Part shown: positions 1 through 9,550 of the stretch, piece by piece | Position numbering within the stretch: the stretch's first letter is position 1 | How the letters are laid out: every line of letters begins with the position of its first letter | DNA from: an uncultured Oscillospiraceae bacterium | GTDB lineage: Bacteria > Bacillota > Clostridia > Oscillospirales > Acutalibacteraceae | Length of the DNA stretch: 64,000 nucleotides | Direction of reading: 5' to 3' | NCBI GenBank assembly: GCA_902492455.1 | Contig: CABULH010000018.1 | Location: forward strand, 9,290-73,289 | The notes under the pieces: model-generated | The model's database searches: none | Told to the model about the DNA's origin: nothing | Seen by the model: the letters and a program-made list of their open reading frames with translations, nothing else | Position numbers and translations under genes: made by a program

Positions 1-2601
1 TCCGGCGGTATCCGCCAGCTCCCGGACCTCCAGGTAATCGGCCTCCAGCTGTTTGAGGCGGTTCAGCTTATCCTGCAGTTCAGCCAGGGTGCGGCTGTTG
101 GCGTCAAGGCGAGACTGCAGCCTGCCGGTTTCTTCCCGCAGGGCGGCGATTTGCTGTTCCCAGTCGGTTTCCTCTTGTGGAGGTTGGCCTTTTTTATCCC
201 GAAGCTCTTCTTCCAGCCTCCGGATGCTGTTGACCGCCTCCTGGCGGTCGACCTCGTATTGGGAAGCTTTTTGCTGGTAATCCGCGGCCAGTTCATCAGA
301 GAGAAGGGCCTGGACGGCTTCCGACTCGCCGGCGAAACCATGCTCAGCGCATAGCCGTTCCAGCGCTTTTTGCTGCTCCGCCAGCTGTATCCGCAGATCT
401 GTCAGAGAAGCAATCAGCGCTTCCCGGCGGCCATCCATTCGCTGGCTCTGACGGTGGGCTTCCTCCGCCGCCAGCCGGGCATTCTCCCTCTCCAGTTTGG
501 CCTGCCTCTCCTTTTCCTCCAGCCGCCGAATTTCTTTTTCAACAGCCGAAGTGTCGGTATTGTCGGCGTACTCTGCGGGAAGTTCGGAACGCAGGGTCTC
601 CCACGATGCCCGGGCCGCTACTGCGGCAGCCTGCTGTTGAGACAGAGAAGTCGCGAGAGATTGTTCTTCGGCGGCTTTTGTGCGGATTTGTCCGTTCAGG
701 TTTTCCAGCAGGCCGGGCAGGGCGCGGCGGCGTTCCCAGCGCTTCCGGCTGCTGGTTAAATCCGCTGTCAGAAGCAGTTGTTTTTGCCGGACAGCGTCCA
801 GGGCCGCTTCCATGGCGGCGGCGTCCGGCGATACCTGCATTTCCGCTGCTGCCCGTTCCAGGGCCGCCTGTTTTTCCCGCAGGGCGGCTAGGGATTCACC
901 GGAGGACTGACTGGCCGCGGTATACCGGGCAGCGGCGTTTTCCCGCCGCTTTTTTTGATGCTGCAGCCTCTCTTCTGTGGGTACATCATTGGGCAGGGCG
1001 GCGGGAGAGGGGTGATCGGCGGAGCCGCAGACCGGGCAGGGAAGGCCGTTTTCCAGCCGGGCGGCCAGCACACCGGCGGCAGCGCTGAAATAAAGGCTTT
1101 CCATCCGATCATAGTCGATTTTTTCCTGTTGATAGATTGTTTCGGCAGCCCGGAAATCCGTCGCCGCTTCGGTTGCCTTACAGCGGGCTTTATCGGTTTC
1201 CTGCAGCAGATTGCAGAGTTTTTCTAACGCCTCCATGCGGATATCATTTTCCTGCAACGCCGCCTGGGCGCGGGCCAGATCGGCTTCCGCGGCTTCCAGC
1301 GTATCCCGTTCTTTTTCCAAATTGTTTTGCTTTTCCCGGAGTTTTTTCAGGGCGGCGGCTGTTTGCAGCAGCACGCCTTGGGTTGCGGCTGCCTCGCCTT
1401 CCGCGTGGGTGAAAGTTTCATAGGCCTCCTGGAGACGGCCGTAACACTCTAGAAGGCGACGCAGTTCCAGCAGGCGGCGGCTGGCCGCCTGCCGTTGGGG
1501 TTCCTCCGCTTCGGCGGCAGACAGCCTTTCTTCAGCAGCGGTCAACACCTGGCGCTGCCTGACAAGCTGTTTTTCCAAGCCGGCTGTTTCCTCTTCTTGA
1601 GAGGCCAGCTGACGGCGGAGGGAGAGAAGTCGATCTCGGGCCGGCGCCACTTCCCTGGCCCGCTGATTCAGTTCCAAGCGGCGGCAAATTTCCGCCATAG
1701 TTTCCCGGCGGGTTTCCAGTTGTTCCAGGCGTATACGGTGATTTGTCAGCTGCCGGAGCAGAGCCGCAGTTATCGCCGCTTGCTGGCGATGCTGATCCAG
1801 CCGGGTCAGTTCCTCGCCGCAGAATTGCAGCCGGGAGCGGTCCGCTTCGTTTTGTTCCCGAATCCGGTTGCAGAGGGACCATTCCTCCGCCGCTGCGGCG
1901 GAGGATCCGTTTTCCTGAATCAAGGAAAGCGCCTGGTCAAGAGGACCGTCCGGCTCCGCCATTACCCGGCCGCAGTTATCGGCAATGTGCGTGCGGACCG
2001 CAGCCAGCTCTCCGGCCAGCTGTTTCGCCTGTTCGCCCAGATCCAACTGCAGATCCCGGTAGATGCCGGTGCCGAAGATTCGCCGGAAGATTTCTGCCCG
2101 TTCATCGCTGCCGGCCAGCAGCAGACGAAGAAATTCTCCTTGAGCCAGCATACACAGCTGTTTGAATTGCTTGTAATTGAACCGCAGAATTTCGGTTACC
2201 CGTTTGGTGACCTCAAACATTTTGGTTACCGGGGGACCGTCCGGCAGAATCAGCTCGGCCTCCGCTGGCTGCCGGGTGAAGCCATCTCCACGTTTTTTGG
2301 GACGGTAGTATTCCGGCCGCCGCGTGACCGTGTAGATTTCTCCCCGATGCTGGAAGCGCAGCGTGACAAACGTATCGGTATCCGGCCCGGCAAAATCGCT
2401 GCGCAGGCTGTCGCCGCCCCGGTTCTCACCGCTGGTTTCGCCGAACAGCGCATAAGATATGCCGTCAAAGATGGTGGTTTTTCCCGCCCCGGTGTCGCCG
2501 GTGATTAGAAACAGTCCGGATCCTCCCAGCCGGGTGAAGTCCACTTCGCAAAGACCCGCATAGGGGCCGAAGGCGCTCATGGTTAAAAGTAGAGGTTTCA
2601 T
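1..2601 (-). CDS. sbcC: Exonuclease subunit SbcC (partial, C-terminus outside window)
   Basis: ATPase subunit of the SbcCD (Mre11-Rad50 type) nuclease, which opens hairpins and processes DNA ends. The frame stays open from ATG 2601 to the left edge (867 residues seen; family about 1000-1200). The start reads MKPLLLTMSAFGPYAG; Walker A is GDTGAGKTT near residue 45. Long Gln/Glu/Arg-rich coiled coils flank a zinc hook CPVCG with cysteines near residues 522 and 525 (1027-1038). The last visible residues, around LEADYLEVRELADTA, match the region just before the signature and Walker B motifs, so only the C-terminal ATPase lobe is missing. The ribosome site is weak (AAAGCAGG). The partner sbcD, usually directly upstream, is not there. 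Fold and family are certain; whether sbcD lies beyond the edge cannot be seen. Confidence 0.93.
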   Translation of the reverse strand, partial: MKPLLLTMSAFGPYAGLCEVDFTRLGGSGLFLITGDTGAGKTTIFDGISYALFGETSGENRGGDSLRSDFAGPDTDTFVTLRFQHRGEIYTVTRRPEYYRPKKRGDGFTRQPAEAELILPDGPPVTKMFEVTKRVTEILRFNYKQFKQLCMLAQGEFLRLLLAGSDERAEIFRRIFGTGIYRDLQLDLGEQAKQLAGELAAVRTHIADNCGRVMAEPDGPLDQALSLIQENGSSAAAAEEWSLCNRIREQNEADRSRLQFCGEELTRLDQHRQQAAITAALLRQLTNHRIRLEQLETRRETMAEICRRLELNQRAREVAPARDRLLSLRRQLASQEEETAGLEKQLVRQRQVLTAAEERLSAAEAEEPQRQAASRRLLELRRLLECYGRLQEAYETFTHAEGEAAATQGVLLQTAAALKKLREKQNNLEKERDTLEAAEADLARAQAALQENDIRMEALEKLCNLLQETDKARCKATEAATDFRAAETIYQQEKIDYDRMESLYFSAAAGVLAARLENGLPCPVCGSADHPSPAALPNDVPTEERLQHQKKRRENAAARYTAASQSSGESLAALREKQAALERAAAEMQVSPDAAAMEAALDAVRQKQLLLTADLTSSRKRWERRRALPGLLENLNGQIRTKAAEEQSLATSLSQQQAAAVAARASWETLRSELPAEYADNTDTSAVEKEIRRLEEKERQAKLERENARLAAEEAHRQSQRMDGRREALIASLTDLRIQLAEQQKALERLCAEHGFAGESEAVQALLSDELAADYQQKASQYEVDRQEAVNSIRRLEEELRDKKGQPPQEETDWEQQIAALREETGRLQSRLDANSRTLAELQDKLNRLKQLEADYLEVRELADTAG

Positions 2602-2628
2602 AAAGGGCCTGCTTTCATTGAGAATCGG

Positions 2629-2666
2629 GAAAGAAAAAGCCGGGGCAAACCAGCGGTTGCCCCGGC
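2629..2666 (-). terminator. Intrinsic terminator after the glycosyltransferase gene
   Basis: Arms GCCGGGGCAA and TTGCCCCGGC (2639-2666) form a perfect 10-bp stem; read on the minus strand it is followed by TTTTTCTTT. It lies between the glycosyltransferase stop and the sbcC start, leaving almost no room for a separate sbcC promoter, so sbcC may depend on read-through or on a promoter inside the upstream gene. Confidence 0.85.
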
Positions 2667-2673
2667 ACGGATT

Positions 2674-3753
2674 TTATTTACGGCGCTGCCGGAACACCCA
2701 ATTGCGCTGTACCCGGAAGCTGATGAGAAAGAGGATCGCATCCACGGGAATTTTGATAATCTGGGAGTTGATGCGGGTAAGATACACCACCCCGGAAACA
2801 ATGCCGGCGGAACAGAGCATCTGCACCACGGCCAGGGTGTAATACCGCAGGAGACAGCGGCTGCCGGCCTCCGTAGAACGGAATACCGCCGCACGGTTGA
2901 TTAAGAAGTTGCACATGGAGGAAAGAATCCTGGCGGCGACGGTGGCAAGTGTAACATACAGCGGCGCCTGGGCGTTGGCGCCCAAACGGTCGAAGACAAA
3001 GGAGAAACAGCAGAAAAGGAGAAAATCAATCAGAAAAGAGGACAGGGAGGAAACCAGGAATTTGGCGAATACTGCATAGATTTTGATGGAATCCGCGATG
3101 GGGTTGAAATGAGAGGTGCCGTTGTTCTCAATATACACGGTTTCGATTCCCACCTGCCGCAGCGGGATGTCCTCTTCCGAACAGTCGATGAGCATGTTCA
3201 TTTCATATTCAAACCGTTCGCCCTTGGTGGAGAGAAAGCGCTCCACCAGGGGATTGGCCATAGCCCGCAGGCCGGTCTGGGTATCGGTGATTTTTACGCC
3301 GCACAGCAGACGGAAGACGTTGCGGGTCATCACATTGCCGAATTTGCTGCGGGCGGGTACGTCCTGACCGGAAAAATCCCGGCTGCCCAGAATCAGCGCT
3401 TCCGGATGCTCCAGCATCTCGTCCGCGCATTTGCGGATATCATCCAGCCGGTGCTGGCCGTCGGAATCCACCGTCACCACTCCAGCACAGTCGGGCATGG
3501 TGTTCAGATAATGATTGAAGGCGGTTTTCAGCGCCCGGCCCTTACCGCAGTTGATGTGGTGGCGCAGCACCACGCAGCCGTATTCTTCCTCCCCAATTTG
3601 AAAATAGGAGGCGTATTTTTCGCCGCTGCCGTCATCCACCAGAATAATCCGGGAGAAGCCGCCGTCCCGCAGATTTTTCAGCAGATGCAGCAGCTTGTCA
3701 TCCGGATGCAGGGAAGGGATGATAATGCAGATATTGTCGTATATAGCAGCCAT
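2674..3753 (-). CDS. GT2 glycosyltransferase fused to GtrA-like membrane domain
   Basis: A 359-residue protein. Residues 1-225 are a DPM1-type GT2 domain: nucleotide-binding VDDGSG near residue 40 and the DxD-like VDSDGQH near residue 97, with the later TDTQTGLRA motif of dolichyl/polyprenyl-phosphate mannose synthases. Residues 235-355 hold about four membrane helices of the GtrA family ending in the typical NWVFRQ tail. This combination transfers a sugar to a polyprenyl phosphate and flips or hands it on for wall or glycolipid decoration; the sugar is unknown. ATG 3753 is chosen because a promoter at 3794-3822 would start transcription near 3787, excluding the longer frames upstream. Ribosome site is poor. 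Confidence 0.85.
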   Translation of the reverse strand: MAAIYDNICIIIPSLHPDDKLLHLLKNLRDGGFSRIILVDDGSGEKYASYFQIGEEEYGCVVLRHHINCGKGRALKTAFNHYLNTMPDCAGVVTVDSDGQHRLDDIRKCADEMLEHPEALILGSRDFSGQDVPARSKFGNVMTRNVFRLLCGVKITDTQTGLRAMANPLVERFLSTKGERFEYEMNMLIDCSEEDIPLRQVGIETVYIENNGTSHFNPIADSIKIYAVFAKFLVSSLSSFLIDFLLFCCFSFVFDRLGANAQAPLYVTLATVAARILSSMCNFLINRAAVFRSTEAGSRCLLRYYTLAVVQMLCSAGIVSGVVYLTRINSQIIKIPVDAILFLISFRVQRNWVFRQRRK

Positions 3754-3793
3754 AATCGGGCAACACCATCTTTTACTGGGAAATTTCCTTTTC

Positions 3794-3822
3794 ATTATAG
3801 CAGATGTCCCGGCAGAAGTCAT
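3794..3822 (-). promoter_or_regulatory. Promoter of the glycosyltransferase gene
   Basis: On the minus strand ATGACT (3817-3822), 17 bp, TATAAT (3794-3799). The perfect -10 and spacing support it; the 5' leader would be about 35 nt. Confidence 0.6.
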
Positions 3823-3856
3823 CCGATTTTTCGACATTTTCCGAGGTATTTGCCGG

Positions 3857-3903
3857 AAATAAAGAAAGCAGGGAGGAACGGCTGTGCCGTTCCTCCCTGC
3901 TTT
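3857..3903 (-). terminator. Intrinsic terminator after the CorC/HlyC gene
   Basis: AAAGCAGGGAGGAACGGC and its near-perfect complement (3865-3903) form a stem of about 17 bp, followed on the minus strand by TTTCTTTATTT. It sits 10 bp after the stop of the minus-strand membrane protein gene. Confidence 0.9.
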
Positions 3904-3913
3904 GGGAGAATTG

Positions 3914-5365
3914 TTATCGGGATTCTTTTTCTTTTTTGCCCTTGTCATCTCTGCTCTTGTCCTCTCCATCGGACTCCTCCGCCGGTTCAGGCGGGGGAAG
4001 CACCTCGGCGTGGACCCGTTCAATCCGGCGGTCTTCCACCTGCGTGATGGTGAAAAGAACATTTTCAAACTGGACCTGAGGTTGTTCATCCTCCGCAGGG
4101 ATCCGTCCTAACTGATCCATCAGAAAGCCGGCTACAGTGTCGTATTCTCCCTGAGGAAGCTGGATATTCAGCAGTTCGTCCAGTTCTTCCACATCCAGTG
4201 AGCCATCGATATCAAAGGAAGTATCACTCAGGCGGGTGACTTCTTCTTCCTCGTGATCAAATTCGTCCTGGATGTTGCCCACAATGGATTCCAGCAGATC
4301 CTCCATAGTGACGATGCCGGCAAAGCCGCCGTATTCGTCCACCACAATGGACATCTGCATATGTTTCTCCGTCATTTCGGAGAAAAGATCGCCGCAGCGC
4401 TTGGTTCCCGGCACGAAGTAAGGTTCCCTTACCAGATGGCGCAGAGATACGTCGGCGGGAATCGTCTGACCGACATAAGGAAGCAGATCTTTAATATACA
4501 GTACGCCGATGATCTGGTCGATATCCTCCTCATAAACAGGGAGCCGGGAATAGCCCTCGTCCACGCCGATACGCAGCGCCTCCACAATGCCGTCGTCCGC
4601 TTCCAGAGCCGCCACATCGGTACGGGGGGTCATAATATCTTCGGCGGCGATGTCGTCAAACTCGAAGATGTTGTTGATCATATCCTTCTGAACGCCTTCA
4701 ATGACGCCCTTTTCCTCGCCCACGTCCACCATCATGCGGATTTCTTCCTCGGTGACGTTTTCCTCATCGGCGTGGGGATCCATGCCGAACAGGCGAACCA
4801 CAACATTGGTGGAGAAGGACAGCAGCTTGACGAAAGGCTTGGTAACCGTGGCCACCACCCGCAATATGCCAATCACCTTAAAGGAAAGCGACTCAGCCTT
4901 CTGCATGGCGATGCGCTTGGGCACCAACTCGCCCAGCACCAGAGAAAAGTAGGACATAATCAGAGTAACCACCACCACGCTGGCGCCCTGGACGGTACCC
5001 AGGAAGGGCTGCAGCGCGGGAATCAGCCCCACGAACCACCGGGCCAAGGGCTCGGCCAATGATTGGGCAGCGGTAGCGGAAGTTAGGAATCCGGCCAGGG
5101 TCACGCCGATCTGAATCGTCGCCAGAAAGTTGGAGGAATCGGCGGTAAGCTTGAGAACCTGCTGGGCTTTCTTATGTCCTTCCTCTGCCATCTTGTGCAG
5201 TTTGGCGTCGTTGAGGGAGATAATGGCGATTTCCGACGCGGCGAAAAAGGCGTTGAGAAAAATCAGGGCCAGCAGCAGGATCACCTGCAGCAGAAAGCTG
5301 CCGGCGGAAAAGCCGGTTTCGGCGGCGAGCAGGAGCATATGACCGGTAGGATCAGGGTCAGGCAT
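3914..5365 (-). CDS. CorC/HlyC-family CNNM transmembrane protein with CBS pair
   Basis: A 483-residue integral membrane protein. A DUF21/CNNM domain with about four hydrophobic segments covers residues 15-210 (FLNAFFAASEIAI near residue 37 is the family signature). A CBS pair follows at about 220-335 (MTPRTDVAALE; VDEYGGFAGIVTMEDLLE), then a CorC_HlyC domain at about 350-435 (DGSLDVEELDELL). The tail is highly charged (GEDKSRDDKGKKEKESR). Relatives are implicated in Mg2+/Co2+ export; older hemolysin labels are misleading. ATG 5365 has AAAGGGGA upstream; Met10 is an alternative. Monocistronic, with its own promoter and terminator. Confidence 0.9.
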   Translation of the reverse strand: MPDPDPTGHMLLLAAETGFSAGSFLLQVILLLALIFLNAFFAASEIAIISLNDAKLHKMAEEGHKKAQQVLKLTADSSNFLATIQIGVTLAGFLTSATAAQSLAEPLARWFVGLIPALQPFLGTVQGASVVVVTLIMSYFSLVLGELVPKRIAMQKAESLSFKVIGILRVVATVTKPFVKLLSFSTNVVVRLFGMDPHADEENVTEEEIRMMVDVGEEKGVIEGVQKDMINNIFEFDDIAAEDIMTPRTDVAALEADDGIVEALRIGVDEGYSRLPVYEEDIDQIIGVLYIKDLLPYVGQTIPADVSLRHLVREPYFVPGTKRCGDLFSEMTEKHMQMSIVVDEYGGFAGIVTMEDLLESIVGNIQDEFDHEEEEVTRLSDTSFDIDGSLDVEELDELLNIQLPQGEYDTVAGFLMDQLGRIPAEDEQPQVQFENVLFTITQVEDRRIERVHAEVLPPPEPAEESDGEDKSRDDKGKKEKESR

Positions 5366-5470
5366 GGAAAAATATTTCCCCTTTCAGCAGCGGATTACAC
5401 CGCATTTTGTTTCGGGCGTTTTGCCGCTCGGAATAAAAGGTCCGAAAAAGGGCAAAATCGCATTACTATC

Positions 5471-5499
5471 ATCATATCGGGTTTTACGGCGTCTGTCAA
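5471..5499 (-). promoter_or_regulatory. Promoter of the CorC/HlyC gene
   Basis: On the minus strand TTGACA (5494-5499), 17 bp, TATGAT (5471-5476): perfect -35 and 5/6 -10. The 5' leader is about 100 nt. Confidence 0.65.
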
Positions 5500-5627
5500 A
5501 CGCCCATCCTCCCCGCCCAGCGGTTTCTGGTGGTCAAAAACCCTTGTATACTGCGGATTTGGCGCATCACCATGGGATTGGAGCGATTTGCCCGTATTTT
5601 TGCCTTTTTGCGGCTGTTTTCAAATAG

Positions 5628-5707
5628 TTGACGAATCTCCCTGCAAAAATATGAAAAAATAGGACATTTTTTGGGTTTACAGTTTTTCTCAAACGTGGTA
5701 GTATAAC
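5628..5707 (+). promoter_or_regulatory. Candidate nifJ promoter region
   Basis: The 421-bp gap 5366-5786 separates two divergent genes. For nifJ two candidates are visible: TTGACG (5628-5633), 16 bp, TATGAA (5650-5655); and TTTACA (5676-5681) with TATAAC (5702-5707), whose 20-bp spacing is long. No clear redox-repressor palindrome was found. Nothing coding is seen in the gap. Confidence 0.4.
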
Positions 5708-5786
5708 TGTTGGTGTATGTTTGTGCTTTTTTTCACAAAATATGCTTCCGATGTCACATTTTCAATCCTAAAAGGAGGACATATTC

Positions 5787-8700
5787 ATGGCAAGAAAGTT
5801 TAAAACCATGGATGGCAACAACGCTGCGGCGCATGTATCCTATGCGTTTACCGATGTGGCGGCCATCTATCCCATTACCCCGTCGTCTGTTATGGCGGAG
5901 GTAACGGACGTCTGGTCCGCCGCCGGCCAGGAAAACCTGTTCGGCCGTCCTGTGAAAGTTGCGGAGATGCAGTCCGAGGCCGGCGCCGCCGGCGCCGTTC
6001 ACGGCTCCATGCAGGCGGGTGCGCTCACCACCACCTACACCGCTTCCCAGGGCCTGCTGCTGATGATCCCCAATATGTATAAGATGGCGGGTGAACTTCT
6101 GCCCAACGTCATCCATGTTTCCGCCCGTGCGCTGGCCTCCCACGCCCTCTCCATTTTCGGAGACCATTCGGACGTGTACGCCTGCCGCCAGACCGGTTAT
6201 GCCATGCTGTGTTCCTCCAGTGTGCAGGAAGTGATGGATCTGGGCGCCGTGGCCCATCTGTCCGCCATCAAGGGCCGGGTGCCCTTCCTCCACTTCTTCG
6301 ACGGCTTCCGCACCTCTCATGAAATTCAGAAAATCCAGGTGTGGGATCAGAAGGATCTGGCTGAAATGCTGGATTGGGAGGCTGTGGACGCTTTCCGTGC
6401 CCGGGCGCTGAACCCCGAGCATCCTGTGCAGCGCGGTACCGCTCAGAACCCCGATATCTTCTTCCAGGCGCGTGAGGCCTGCAATACCTATTATGAGGCT
6501 GTCCCGGATGTGGTGGAAGCCTACATGAACGAGGTCAACAAGCGCATCGGTTCCAACTATAAGCTGTTCAATTATTATGGTCCCCGGGATGCCAAGCGGG
6601 TTATCATCGCCATGGGCTCCGTCTGCGAGACCATTGAGGAAACCGTGGATCATATGAATGCCGCCGGCGACAAGGTGGGCCTGATCAAGGTCCGGTTGTA
6701 TCGGCCTTTCTCTGCGAAACATCTGATTGCCGCTCTGCCCGCCAGCGTGGAGAGCATCTCCGTGCTGGATCGTACCAAGGAGCCCGGCTCCATCGGCGAA
6801 CCGCTGTATCTGGACGTGGTGGCCGCCCTCAAGGGAAGCAAGTTCGAAACCGTCCCGGTTTACACCGGCCGGTACGGACTGGGATCCAAGGATACCACTC
6901 CGGGACAGGTTGTGGCGGTTTACCGCAATATGGAGGCTGCCCGTCCCAAGAAGCGCTTCACCATCGGTATTGAGGATGATGTGACCAAGCTGTCTCTGAA
7001 GGTGAAAGAGAATCTGGATACCACCCCCAAGGGAACCCGTTCCTGCAAGTTCTGGGGTCTGGGTTCCGACGGCACCGTGGGCGCCAACAAGAACTCCATC
7101 AAGATCATCGGCGATCATACCGATATGTATGCGCAGGGCTACTTCGCCTATGACTCCAAAAAGTCCGGCGGCGTTACCATCTCTCACCTGCGTTTCGGCA
7201 AGAAGCCCATCAAATCCACTTATTTTGTCAGCAAGGCGGATTTTGTGGCCTGCCACAATCCTTCCTATGTGGACAAATACGACATGGTCAGCGACGTCAA
7301 GCCCGGCGGTATCTTCCTGCTGAACTGTTCCTGGGATGCGGACGAACTGGAAGCACGTCTGCCTGCTGCCATGAAGCGTTATATTGCCAAGAATGATATC
7401 AAGTTCTATACCATTGACGCTACCCATCTCGCTAAGGGCTTGGGCTTGGGTAACCGGACCAATACCATTCTCCAGTCCGCTTTCTTCAAGCTGGCTAAGG
7501 TGATCCCCACCGAGGATGCCATCAAGTTCATGAAGGACGCTGCCACCAAGTCCTACTCCAAGAAGGGCGAGGCCATTGTCAAAATGAACCATGACGCCAT
7601 TGAGTGCGGCGCCAAGGAAATTAAGAAGGTTAAGGTTCCCAAGGAGTGGGCTAAGGCTGTGGACGGTGCTGCGAAGGAAGCGGAGATCACCGGCCGTCCG
7701 GAGATCAAGGGTTACATTGACAGCATCCTGGATCCGGTCAATGCGCAGCAGGGCGATAAGCTGCCCGTTTCCGCCTTTGTCAAGGATGCGGACGGCACCG
7801 TTCCCCTGGGCAGCGCCGCTTATGAGAAGCGGGGCATTGCCGTGGACGTTCCCTGCTGGATTCCTGAAAACTGCATCCAGTGTAACTTCTGCTCTTATGT
7901 CTGCCCCCATGCGGTCATCCGTCCGGTGATCATGAACGAGGACGAGGCCAAGAACGCTCCCGAGGGCATGAAGATGAAACCTGCTACCGGTCTGCCAGGC
8001 TATCAGTTTGCCATGACCGTTTCTGCCTTGGACTGCACCGGCTGTGGTTCCTGCGCCAATGTTTGTCCCGGCATGAAGGGCAATAAAGCGCTGGAAATGA
8101 AGCCTTTGGATACCCAGGTTGCGGAAGAGGAGAAATTCCTCTATGGCTACGAACTGCCGGTGAAACCGGAAGTGAACGAAAAGTTCAAGACCTCTACCGT
8201 CAAGGGCAGCCAGTTCAAGCAGCCTCTGCTGGAGTTCTCCGGCGCCTGCGCGGGCTGCGGTGAAACTCCCTATGCCAAGCTGATCACCCAGCTTTTCGGT
8301 GACCGGATGTATATCGCCAACGCCACCGGCTGTTCTTCCATTTGGGGCGGTTCTTCTCCCTCCACTCCTTATACGGTGAATAAGGAAGGCCACGGTCCCG
8401 CCTGGGCCAACTCTCTGTTTGAGGACAATGCCGAGTACGGCTACGGTATGTTCCTGGGCGTTACCGCCCGCCGCAACCGTCTGGCGGACATCATGAAGAA
8501 GTTCGCGGAAGCGGATCTGCCTGCGGAGTGGGGTCTGAAAGCCGCTGCGGCCGAATGGCTGGAGGGCAAGGACGATGCCGAAGCGTCCAAGGCCGCTGCG
8601 GCCAAGGTGGTTCCCGCTTTGGAAAAGGCTATGGAGGCCTGCGGTTCCTGCGGCTGCGAGTTCGACGGCTTGTATAAGGAAGCGCTGAAGAACAAGGATA

Positions 8701-9362
8701 TGCTGGTGAAGAAATCCTTCTGGATGTTCGGCGGCGACGGCTGGGCTTATGATATCGGCTTTGGTGGTGTGGATCATGTGCTGGCTTCCGGTGAGGATGT
8801 CAACGTCATGGTCTTTGACACCGAGGTGTATTCCAACACCGGCGGCCAGGCTTCCAAGGCTACTCCTGTCGGCTCTGTGGCGCAGTTTGCCGCTGCCGGC
8901 AAGGCTGTGAAGAAGAAGGATCTGGGCGCTATCGCCATGAGTTACGGTTATGTTTACGTGGCGCAGATTTCCATGGGTGCGGACATGAATCAGACCCTGA
9001 AGGCGATCCAGGAAGCAGAGTCCTATCCGGGTCCCTCCCTGATCATCGCTTATGCCCCCTGCATCAATCACGGTATCAAGGGCGGCATGGGCATTTCCCA
9101 GACGGAGGAAAAGAAAGCGGTGGAGGCCGGCTACTGGCACACCTACCGGTTCGATCCCCGCAAGGAAGAGAACGCCTTTACCCTGGACAGCAAGGCTCCC
9201 ACCACTTCTTATCGTGATTTCATCATGGGTGAGGTTCGTTACAACTCTCTGACCCGGTCCTTCCCCGAGCGGGCGGAGAAGCTGTTCACCGAAGCGGAAC
9301 AGGGTGCCAAGGCCCGTTACGACCATCTGCTGCGGTTGGGCGAACTGTACAGCAAAAAATAA
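5787..9362 (+). CDS. nifJ: Pyruvate:ferredoxin (flavodoxin) oxidoreductase
   Basis: A 1191-residue single-chain PFOR: pyruvate + CoA + oxidised ferredoxin to acetyl-CoA + CO2 + reduced ferredoxin, the main pyruvate-oxidising step of anaerobic clostridia. Domain order is visible: N-terminal pyrimidine-binding domain (YPITPSSVMAE near residue 30; GDHSDVYACRQTG near 130), transketolase C-like domain, gamma/EKR region, a two-cluster ferredoxin insert (CIQCNFCSYVCPHAVIRP near 695 and CTGCGSCANVCPG near 750), then the TPP domain (CAGCGETPY near 820; GGDGWAYDIGFGG near 985) with the proximal-cluster cysteines. Start ATG 5787 follows AAAGGAGGA. Length is normal. It stands alone between its own promoter region and a strong terminator; strongly biased codon use suggests high expression. 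Confidence 0.98.
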   Translation: MARKFKTMDGNNAAAHVSYAFTDVAAIYPITPSSVMAEVTDVWSAAGQENLFGRPVKVAEMQSEAGAAGAVHGSMQAGALTTTYTASQGLLLMIPNMYKMAGELLPNVIHVSARALASHALSIFGDHSDVYACRQTGYAMLCSSSVQEVMDLGAVAHLSAIKGRVPFLHFFDGFRTSHEIQKIQVWDQKDLAEMLDWEAVDAFRARALNPEHPVQRGTAQNPDIFFQAREACNTYYEAVPDVVEAYMNEVNKRIGSNYKLFNYYGPRDAKRVIIAMGSVCETIEETVDHMNAAGDKVGLIKVRLYRPFSAKHLIAALPASVESISVLDRTKEPGSIGEPLYLDVVAALKGSKFETVPVYTGRYGLGSKDTTPGQVVAVYRNMEAARPKKRFTIGIEDDVTKLSLKVKENLDTTPKGTRSCKFWGLGSDGTVGANKNSIKIIGDHTDMYAQGYFAYDSKKSGGVTISHLRFGKKPIKSTYFVSKADFVACHNPSYVDKYDMVSDVKPGGIFLLNCSWDADELEARLPAAMKRYIAKNDIKFYTIDATHLAKGLGLGNRTNTILQSAFFKLAKVIPTEDAIKFMKDAATKSYSKKGEAIVKMNHDAIECGAKEIKKVKVPKEWAKAVDGAAKEAEITGRPEIKGYIDSILDPVNAQQGDKLPVSAFVKDADGTVPLGSAAYEKRGIAVDVPCWIPENCIQCNFCSYVCPHAVIRPVIMNEDEAKNAPEGMKMKPATGLPGYQFAMTVSALDCTGCGSCANVCPGMKGNKALEMKPLDTQVAEEEKFLYGYELPVKPEVNEKFKTSTVKGSQFKQPLLEFSGACAGCGETPYAKLITQLFGDRMYIANATGCSSIWGGSSPSTPYTVNKEGHGPAWANSLFEDNAEYGYGMFLGVTARRNRLADIMKKFAEADLPAEWGLKAAAAEWLEGKDDAEASKAAAAKVVPALEKAMEACGSCGCEFDGLYKEALKNKDMLVKKSFWMFGGDGWAYDIGFGGVDHVLASGEDVNVMVFDTEVYSNTGGQASKATPVGSVAQFAAAGKAVKKKDLGAIAMSYGYVYVAQISMGADMNQTLKAIQEAESYPGPSLIIAYAPCINHGIKGGMGISQTEEKKAVEAGYWHTYRFDPRKEENAFTLDSKAPTTSYRDFIMGEVRYNSLTRSFPERAEKLFTEAEQGAKARYDHLLRLGELYSKK

Positions 9363-9379
9363 TATAGCAGCACCTGCAA

Positions 9380-9420
9380 GACGGCGGACATCACCTAAAA
9401 ATGATGTCCGCCGTCGTTCT
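9380..9420 (+). terminator. Intrinsic terminator of nifJ
   Basis: GACGGCGGACATCA (9380-9393) pairs perfectly with TGATGTCCGCCGTC (9402-9415), loop of 8, followed by GTTCTACTATT. Confidence 0.85.
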
Positions 9421-9477
9421 ACTATTAGGCAGAAGAATGAATTGCGGCAGAAATGAAGAAAATTTTAGAAAAAACAG

Positions 9478-9506
9478 TTGAAGTTGAGGCTAATGTGTGG
9501 TAATAT
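9478..9506 (+). promoter_or_regulatory. Promoter of the lipoprotein gene
   Basis: TTGAAG (9478-9483), 17 bp, TAATAT (9501-9506), about 40 bp before the start codon at 9551. Confidence 0.6.
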
Positions 9507-9550
9507 AGAAGTGATCTTTAGGAATCCGTTGGTGTTTGAGGGGAGAGAAA

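Noticed and set aside
1495..2508. A 337-codon plus-strand frame within sbcC
   Set aside because: sbcC reads through on the minus strand with Walker A and zinc hook; the plus frame has no motif or ribosome site.
5754..9326. A 1190-codon open frame on the minus strand opposite nifJ
   Set aside because: It is the mirror of biased nifJ codons; composition is rich in His/Gly/Leu, there is no ribosome site and no known domain, while nifJ is unmistakable.
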